DNA from: VFZP01 sp043730365
GTDB lineage: Bacteria > Acidobacteriota > Terriglobia > Bryobacterales > Bryobacteraceae
Length of the DNA: 7,007 nucleotides
NCBI GenBank assembly: GCA_043730365.1
Contig: JAYTKJ010000369.1
Location: 1 to 7,007 of the forward strand
Direction of reading: 5' to 3'
Positions 1 to 4,379 of the stretch are shown piece after piece (within the stretch, counting starts at the first letter, position 1; each line of letters begins with the position of its first letter). Below the pieces are notes generated by a model that searched no databases, was not told the DNA's origin, and worked only from the letters and a program-made list of their open reading frames with translations. The position numbers and the translations under genes are program-made.

Positions 1-311
1 GGTTGAGTGAGGAAACGGTGAAACTTGCGGCAGGTGGAGTCGAAGGAGCGCTGCTCGTCTTCGCCGCCGTTGTGGATGAGCGGCCCGCCGTCCTCGTGGA
101 TCACGTTACCGACAAGTTGCGCCGCGGTTCTCTTCCTCAGACGAGGCTCTTCGTTCACGTCGCGAATGATCTCTCCGCCGAGAAGCCAAATGTTGTCGAC
201 GTGGTCTTGGATGGTCCTTTTCGACAGACCGGACGCGGCGAGGTGTAGGAGGAAGGGCAGGAAGTATTCCACGAGTCGGTAGCCGACGGGAAGATCCTTT
301 TCCTCGCCCAT
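1..311 (-). CDS. Unrecognised conserved-looking protein, 3' end beyond the window
   Basis: An open minus-strand frame starts at ATG 311 and is still open at base 1, giving 103 residues (MGEEKDLPVGYRLVEYFLPF..., ending ...CRKFHRFLTQ at the edge). Codons are strongly G/C-ending and the protein has ordinary globular composition, unlike the Arg/Pro-rich translations of the other frames here, so I take it as real. I do not recognise the family. The stretch around residues 24-52 (LAASGLSKRTIQDHVDNIW and after) loosely resembles the helical core-binding domain of tyrosine recombinases, but no catalytic part is visible, so this is only a suggestion. ATG 311 has no close Shine-Dalgarno. A better initiation site (AGGAG, 4 nt, ATG at 378) lies in another frame and would join this one after a +1 shift near base 330, giving MTNSGQPERRRKRARE then SRPERWMGEEKD.... 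The true gene may therefore start at 378 and be frameshifted, either by mutation or by sequence error. Confidence 0.6.
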   Translation of the reverse strand, partial: MGEEKDLPVGYRLVEYFLPFLLHLAASGLSKRTIQDHVDNIWLLGGEIIRDVNEEPRLRKRTAAQLVGNVIHEDGGPLIHNGGEDEQRSFDSTCRKFHRFLTQ

Positions 312-374
312 CCAACGCTCGGGCCTGGACCTCCCGCGCCCGTTTCCGCCTGCGTTCGGGCTGCCCAGAGTTTG

Positions 375-515
375 TCATTGAACTCCTGTCGCCCACTGAC
401 CGCGTCCGAAGAGCCAACGAGAAAATTCGCGAGTGGATTGCCTAATGGCGTGGAACTCGGCTGGCTGATCGACCCAGTCCCACCATCGCCGGCGAGGGCC
501 CGATCGAAGCTTCAC
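375..515 (-). CDS. Possible small Trp-rich protein of 46 residues
   Basis: GTG at 515 is preceded by GAGG with a 6-nt spacer, and the frame runs to TGA at 377-375. The product is basic and has five tryptophans in 46 residues (for example RRRWWDWVDQPAEF and FSRWLFGRGQWATG). An in-frame TAA at about 545-543 rules out a longer protein without a frameshift. Support comes from the Shine-Dalgarno match and from the ATGA overlap with the next initiation site, which would make it the first gene of a two-gene operon with the left-edge gene. Against it, only about 59% of third positions are G/C, close to non-coding background here and below the neighbouring genes. It could be a real small protein, the surviving tail of a larger decayed gene, or chance. 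Function unknown. Confidence 0.3.
   Translation of the reverse strand: MKLRSGPRRRWWDWVDQPAEFHAIRQSTREFSRWLFGRGQWATGVQ
376..387 (-). promoter_or_regulatory. Ribosome binding site and start ATG of the left-edge gene (frame-shifted)
   Basis: On the minus strand AGGAG (387-383) sits 4 nt before an ATG (378-376). This ATG overlaps the TGA (377-375) of the small upstream ORF as ATGA, the classic layout of translationally coupled genes. The frame it opens reads MTNSGQPERRRKRARE and then becomes Arg/Pro-rich nonsense. The convincing protein frame is one base away, which supports a +1 shift around 326-336. Confidence 0.4.
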
Positions 516-648
516 ACTCGACCTCGCGCCGATCTGGGAAATTTAACCTCGATTCAGAACCGAAGATTACACTTGGCTCTGATGATGCCAGGCTACGCTC
601 CAACGGCCGGGAGAGGTGGGAACGAGCAGATCCATTTCCCCCGCATCA
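516..648. other. Non-coding gap downstream of the kinase gene
   Basis: No convincing reading frame lies between the kinase stop codon and the GTG of the small ORF. The gap is less GC-rich than its surroundings in its middle part (540-580) and probably carries the end of the kinase transcript and the promoter of the leftward unit. I see no clear -35/-10 pair. A weak hairpin with one G-T pair (TCGGTT / AATCGA on the minus strand) lies near 550-565, with no T-run after it. Confidence 0.4.
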
Positions 649-651
649 TCA
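580..651 (-). repeat. Long-loop inverted repeat at the kinase stop codon
   Basis: TGATGATGC at 580-588 is perfectly complementary to GCATCATCA at 643-651, with 54 nt between the arms. On the minus strand the first arm begins with the TGA stop codon of the kinase gene. It could close a 3'-end stem on the kinase mRNA, but there is no T-tract, the loop is long and the arms are short, so it may be chance. Confidence 0.25.
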
Positions 652-3612
652 CCACCGAATCTGCTCAGCCAGCATCAGATCGGACCCAGCCAGATCGGTC
701 TGGCTCCAGATCAGCCACCGGCCGTCGGGGCTGATGGCCAGCCTGCGGCCAGCCGAGCCAGGGCGCCTCGGCCGGTTCATTTGGGTCGATTCAACCCGCT
801 CGCTCAACAGCGCAACCTGCCTGATCTGACCGGTGCCCGGTTGATACAGCTTGACCGGTTTGGGTGCGCCCGGCTTATCTCCGGCGTGATCGATAAAATA
901 AATGCCCTTCTTCCCGGCCACCCAACTCCCCAACCTCACCTCTGGAATAACCGGCACCTCTTCGCCTCCGCCCACCGGCACGCTCCATAGCTCGGTCGCG
1001 TCCTTGGTGTAGTAAATCAGCTTTCCGTCGGCAGACTCCTGGCACTCGTAGCCGCCGTGCCGCGTCACTTGCACGGCGGCGGCAGACGCGCTGCTGCCAT
1101 CCGCCGGCGCTTTCCAGACCTGCCGCGAGCCCGAACGCGTGGACATGAAATAGACCCACCGGCCGTCGGCCGACCAGGATGGGCGCGCGTCCTCCCACGG
1201 CTCCTCGGTTATGCGGCGCGGAGAGCCGGTACCGTCGGCGCGGGCAACATAGACATCGCGATTGCTACCCGATAGTGAGTCAAACGCCAACAGCTGCCCG
1301 TCGGGTGACCAGCGTGGTGAGGCGGTCATCGGTGAAGAAAACGAGGTCAACTGCGATGGATTGCTTCCGTCGAGCGCGGACAGCCAGATCTGGAAGGTAC
1401 CCGAGCGGTCAGACGTGAACGCCAGTTTTTTCCCATCGGGCGAGACCTGCGGGTTACTGTCAAAACGGGTGGACGCGATGAGCTTGACGGGCCGCGCGCC
1501 GCCGCTACCGGCTAAATCCAAGCCCCAGATATTGACGTCCTGCATGGCCTGCTCGTAGACAAGTTGCGCGGGTGTGCCTGATGAGATCGTAGGATGGAAG
1601 GCATCGCCGGTAACGCCGGCCAGCGATAGTGGCCTGATGCGCCCTCCCGCGGCGGCCGTCACCTGCCACAAACTCCACGTGCCCGAACGGGTAGAGGAGA
1701 AAACCACCTGAGTGCTGTCCGGCGTCCAGGCCAAGCCGCGGATAAAGCTGCTGTCGCTGGTGAGAGCAATGGGCGTTCCAGAAGCTACCGGTCCGGCAGG
1801 ACTCCTGGTCAACTTTTGCAACTGGACCTCCGCGCCGGTGCGGGCCCACCTGACAAAAGCGAGGCTTCCTCCATCGGGCGCGAAAGCAAAATCAGTGTCG
1901 AAAGCGGCCGGGGAAGGGCTGACGGTCAACTTGTGGCGCTCGCCGGTGACCGCTGAAACCACAAATCCAAAAACGGATCCAGACAGCCGCACGCCAGGCG
2001 CCGGGCCTGCAACCGGGGGCCCACTACCGCCGCCCGCCTCATCGTAGTCGCTCACCACCAGCCATTGGCCATCGGGGCTCCAGGTAATCTTCCCGTTGGC
2101 CGCCCCGGTGAGCCGCCGCTCGGGGCCGCCCAACGCCGAGATCAAGTAGACGCCGGCGCGAGGCTCCGACTGGCGAACGAAGGCGATGCGGAGGCCATCG
2201 GGCGACCAGGCCGGGAACCCGTCAGAGGCCGGGTTCGTTGTCAATCGCAGGGGCGCGCTGCTGGTTTTGATCTTCACGTAAATATCGAAGTTGCCACCGC
2301 CGGATTCGCCATCCCAGGACATCGCCACCTGATTGCCATCGGGCGAGAGGGCAGGCTCGCGCTCGGTGCCGGCGAAGGTGGTGAGCGGAACCACGCGCGC
2401 GGGAAGTGGCGTCTCAGCCTCCGGCGCCGGCCGCCGGACGAGCAGGAGTGCTACCGCAACCACGGCGGCACTGGCCAGAACGCCGCCGGCAAGATAGGTA
2501 TAGCCGGTTCGCCAACCAGTGCGGCGCCTTGCCGAAATCTCCTCATCCAATTCAACCAGAGCCCCCTTGACATCCTGCATCTGTTGAAACCGGCGCGCGG
2601 GCTCTTTGCGTAAGCAGCGCGAGACTAGCCGCTCCAATTCCGGAGGCACTCCCGGGGCCAACTCTCCGGCCGGGCGGGGCTCGTCTCGCAACACCGCCGA
2701 CAGAATGGCCATGGCGGTTTCACCGGTGAAGGCGGCGCGGCCCGTGATCATCTCATAAAGCACCACACCGAAGGAGAAGATATCTGAGCGGGCGTCGACT
2801 GGTTTCCCTTCGGCCTGCTCGGGCGACATATAGCCGGCGGTTCCGATGATCATCCCCGCTTCGGTGCGCGGCGCGTCGCGGAGGCTGAGTGAGGGTTGCG
2901 TCCGCTTGGCGACGCCGAAGTCAAGAATCTTTACCCGGCCATCTCCGGTCACCATGATGTTGGAGAGTTTGAGGTCGCGGTGCACCACCCCGGCCAGATG
3001 GGCCTTGGATAAGCCGTCGGCGATTTGAATGGCGTGCTTCAACGTGCTGGGCACGGGAATGCCCTTGCCGCCACCGTCATCCATCAACTGGCGCAGCGTT
3101 CGCCCTTCCACCAGCTCCATCGCGATGTAGTAGAAGCCATGCGCGAAATCGGCATCGAAGATGGAAACGATGTTGGGGTGATTGAGGACGGACGCGGCGC
3201 GAGACTCGCTCTGGAACCGCTGCACACGTTGGGAATCTTCGCCCGGCAGCGGCATTGGCAGAATCTTGATCGCCACGGGCCGCTCCAGGCGCAGATCCAG
3301 GCCCTCGAAGACAACGCCCATGCCACCGGCGGCGATCCGGGGGCCGAGCCGGTAGTTTCCGAACACGGTGCCCGGACCCGGCAATTCTGGAGTAGTTTGG
3401 TTCAGCAGGCGCGCCGCGTCGTCAATCGCCCGCCGGTCAAGAAAGGAATTGGCCTCCACGTGGTGGTGGGCCTCCAGCAGGCGCTCGACGTGGGAGCGCA
3501 ACGCGGGGCTCTCCGCGCAAGCCTCGTTGAGTGCAGCGGCGCGCTCATTGCCGGGAAGCGCGTAGAGGCGTTCAAACAGGTCTCCGGCTACCCTGTATTG
3601 GTCAGGAGTCAT
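649..3612 (-). CDS. Membrane Ser/Thr protein kinase with C-terminal PD40/TolB-like beta-propeller
   Basis: A 987-residue Hanks-type kinase expected to phosphorylate Ser/Thr on cytoplasmic proteins and to sense through an extracytoplasmic propeller. Residues 1-75 are a helical leader common in Acidobacteriota kinases encoded after ECF sigma genes. The kinase domain is about 85-350: glycine loop IAAGGMGVVF (93-102, with the first glycine of the usual motif replaced by Ala), Lys116 in VAIK, alpha-C Glu136, catalytic loop HRDLKLSNIM (211-220; Asp213, Lys215, Asn218), DFG at 231-233, SPE at 263-265 and Asp277. All core catalytic residues are present and it is an RD kinase, with several Ser/Thr in the activation segment. 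One TM helix spans about 372-392. Residues 400-987 hold about ten SPDG-type repeats (near 423, 470, 511, 579, 630, 723, 769, 813, 860 and 961), enough for one or two propellers. The start has SD GAGGAG with a 5-nt spacer, overlapping the sigma stop codon, so it is co-transcribed with the sigma gene. A TolB or DPP-type enzyme is unlikely given the intact kinase. Confidence 0.95.
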   Translation of the reverse strand: MTPDQYRVAGDLFERLYALPGNERAAALNEACAESPALRSHVERLLEAHHHVEANSFLDRRAIDDAARLLNQTTPELPGPGTVFGNYRLGPRIAAGGMGVVFEGLDLRLERPVAIKILPMPLPGEDSQRVQRFQSESRAASVLNHPNIVSIFDADFAHGFYYIAMELVEGRTLRQLMDDGGGKGIPVPSTLKHAIQIADGLSKAHLAGVVHRDLKLSNIMVTGDGRVKILDFGVAKRTQPSLSLRDAPRTEAGMIIGTAGYMSPEQAEGKPVDARSDIFSFGVVLYEMITGRAAFTGETAMAILSAVLRDEPRPAGELAPGVPPELERLVSRCLRKEPARRFQQMQDVKGALVELDEEISARRRTGWRTGYTYLAGGVLASAAVVAVALLLVRRPAPEAETPLPARVVPLTTFAGTEREPALSPDGNQVAMSWDGESGGGNFDIYVKIKTSSAPLRLTTNPASDGFPAWSPDGLRIAFVRQSEPRAGVYLISALGGPERRLTGAANGKITWSPDGQWLVVSDYDEAGGGSGPPVAGPAPGVRLSGSVFGFVVSAVTGERHKLTVSPSPAAFDTDFAFAPDGGSLAFVRWARTGAEVQLQKLTRSPAGPVASGTPIALTSDSSFIRGLAWTPDSTQVVFSSTRSGTWSLWQVTAAAGGRIRPLSLAGVTGDAFHPTISSGTPAQLVYEQAMQDVNIWGLDLAGSGGARPVKLIASTRFDSNPQVSPDGKKLAFTSDRSGTFQIWLSALDGSNPSQLTSFSSPMTASPRWSPDGQLLAFDSLSGSNRDVYVARADGTGSPRRITEEPWEDARPSWSADGRWVYFMSTRSGSRQVWKAPADGSSASAAAVQVTRHGGYECQESADGKLIYYTKDATELWSVPVGGGEEVPVIPEVRLGSWVAGKKGIYFIDHAGDKPGAPKPVKLYQPGTGQIRQVALLSERVESTQMNRPRRPGSAGRRLAISPDGRWLIWSQTDLAGSDLMLAEQIRW

Positions 3613-3617
3613 GAAGT

Positions 3618-3623
3618 CTCCTC
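3618..3623 (-). promoter_or_regulatory. Kinase Shine-Dalgarno overlapping the sigma stop codon
   Basis: The minus strand reads TGAGGAGACTTCATG. The GAGGAG motif begins inside the TGA that ends the sigma gene and lies 5 nt before the kinase ATG. This fixes the kinase start and suggests that ribosomes ending on the sigma gene help start the kinase. Confidence 0.8.
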
Positions 3624-4218
3624 ACGGTTGCAGCGATTGCCCGTTGAGTCGATCGAAGAGCCAGGCGCGCGAGACATGCCAGTCCCGGACCACAGTGGCC
3701 TCGGAGATGCCGAGGACCGACGCAACCTCGGCATTCTCCAACCCGCCGAAATAGCGCAGTTCCACCACGCGGGCGTGACGTTCGTTAAGCAGGGCCAGCT
3801 CATTGAGAGCCCGGTCGAGATCGATCAAATCAACCGGATTCGCGTTTTCGCCGCGCAATTCTTTAATGTGCGAAACATCGAGGTGCGGGCTGCGATGCCC
3901 ACGCTTGGCGGTTTCCTGGCCGCGGGCAAAGTCAATGAGGATCTGCCGCATGAGGCGGGCCGAAAAGGAAAAAAAATGGCCGCGGCTGGTCCATTGCGAC
4001 GGAGTTCCGCCCATGAGGCGGACAAACGCCTCGTTCACCAGGGCGGAAGGTTGAAGAAGATGTCCGTCGCGTTCACCGGCGAAATTCCGCCCCGCCAGAC
4101 GGCGTAACTCCGAGTAGACCAGCGGCGTGAGGCGGTCAAGCGCCGACTCGTCACCTTGACTCCAGCAATTTAACAATCGGGTCAGTTCGTCCGGGTTGAC
4201 GGGCTGAGGGGCGTCCAT
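3622..4218 (-). CDS. ECF-like RNA polymerase sigma factor (Sig-70_X6 / sigma70_ECF type)
   Basis: A 198-residue sigma factor, the usual length for the family, that directs core RNA polymerase to a small regulon. Region 2 is about 25-100: TPLVYSELRRLAG, then LLQPSALVNEAFVRLM (54-69, region 2.2) and FFSFSARLMRQILIDFARGQ (82-101, promoter melting and -10 recognition). Region 4 is about 135-192, with the helix-turn-helix NAEVASVLGISEATVVRDWHVSRAWL (162-187) that reads the -35. No anti-sigma gene is nearby. The next gene, 9 bp downstream, is a membrane Ser/Thr kinase, the known partner type for several ECF groups. The acidic DAED-type motif of region 2.2 is replaced by Gln56-Pro-Ser58-Ala, which fits activation by phosphorylation (inference). 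ATG 4218 has no Shine-Dalgarno. It sits where transcription should start from the extended -10 element just upstream, so the mRNA may be leaderless. No alternative start is seen nearby. Confidence 0.93.
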   Translation of the reverse strand: MDAPQPVNPDELTRLLNCWSQGDESALDRLTPLVYSELRRLAGRNFAGERDGHLLQPSALVNEAFVRLMGGTPSQWTSRGHFFSFSARLMRQILIDFARGQETAKRGHRSPHLDVSHIKELRGENANPVDLIDLDRALNELALLNERHARVVELRYFGGLENAEVASVLGISEATVVRDWHVSRAWLFDRLNGQSLQP

Positions 4219-4224
4219 CGGGGG

Positions 4225-4233
4225 ATTATCTCA
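4225..4233 (-). promoter_or_regulatory. Extended -10 promoter element of the sigma-kinase operon
   Basis: The minus strand reads TGA-GATAAT-CCCCCG-ATG. GATAAT matches TATAAT at five of six bases and has the upstream TGn of an extended -10. I see no good -35 at 17-18 bp, which extended -10 promoters can do without. The usual distance from the -10 to +1 puts transcription start on or next to the A of the sigma ATG at 4218. Confidence 0.45.
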
Positions 4234-4301
4234 TAAGCTCACACCCTTTGCGGGGCGTGGTGTTTCACTGCCTACAGTTATCCCCGCAACTATTTTTCGC
4301 G

Positions 4302-4311
4302 ATGCATGCAT
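4302..4311. repeat. Palindrome ATGCATGCAT, possible operator
   Basis: A perfect 10-bp palindrome near the middle of the divergent region. The flanks (TCGCG on the left, GTCGC on the right) do not extend the symmetry. A dyad between divergent promoters suits a dimeric regulator, but no such regulator is encoded in the window and the site is short. Confidence 0.3.
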
Positions 4312-4342
4312 GTCGCAAACCGGAAATCTCGCCTCTATCCAG

Positions 4343-4368
4343 CGAGTGGTAATAACGAGTGGTAATAA
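4343..4368 (+). repeat. Perfect 13-bp tandem duplication in the leader of the secreted-protein gene
   Basis: CGAGTGGTAATAA occurs twice head to tail (4343-4355 and 4356-4368). The second copy ends inside the AAGGAG ribosome binding site (4367-4372). The 13-bp unit is not a multiple of three, but it lies outside the coding sequence when translation starts at 4377. It could vary in copy number, or form a pair of direct-repeat binding sites. Confidence 0.9.
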
Positions 4369-4379
4369 GGAGATTTATG
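4367..4379 (+). promoter_or_regulatory. Ribosome binding site and start of the secreted-protein gene
   Basis: AAGGAG (4367-4372), a 4-nt spacer and ATG at 4377. This start gives a clean signal peptide (MKLETRRALIAATALTLLAS). The GTG at 4359 would add six residues, lies inside the tandem repeat and has no Shine-Dalgarno, so it is rejected. Confidence 0.8.

Larger units (their letters stand above)
4219..4376. other. Divergent intergenic region between the sigma operon and the secreted-protein gene
   Basis: A 158-bp gap shared by two divergent starts, so regulation of both sides could be exchanged here. It holds the extended -10 facing left, the palindrome at 4302-4311, and the 13-bp tandem repeat plus ribosome binding site facing right. 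I could not assign a convincing -35/-10 pair for the rightward gene. No sequence here gives a clean ECF-type AAC...GTC pair at normal spacing. Confidence 0.6.

Noticed and set aside
3..248. Plus-strand 81-codon frame at the left edge.
   Set aside because: It is the reverse shadow of the partial minus-strand gene, whose composition is much more protein-like.
372..734. A 120-codon plus-strand open frame covering the gap and the 3' end of the kinase gene.
   Set aside because: Low-complexity Arg/Pro/Ser-rich translation that overlaps the kinase end. No Shine-Dalgarno and no recognisable domain.
2065..2613. A 182-codon plus-strand open frame opposite the kinase TM and propeller region.
   Set aside because: Antisense shadow of the kinase gene with Arg/Gly/Ala-rich translation and no supporting start or homology-like motif.
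3025..4107. A 360-codon plus-strand open frame antisense to the sigma factor and the start of the kinase.
   Set aside because: It lies opposite two clearly recognised genes, its translation has no domain-like features and composition reflects GC-rich antisense codons. It is a shadow frame.
4286..4314. Possible ECF promoter GCAAC...GTC pointing toward the secreted-protein gene.
   Set aside because: The 21-nt distance between AAC and GTC is too long for a normal ECF promoter and the match is partial.
4281..4319. TTGCGA (-35) with AATAGT (-10) on the minus strand upstream of the sigma gene.
   Set aside because: Both hexamers are poor and the extended -10 nearer the start codon fits better.
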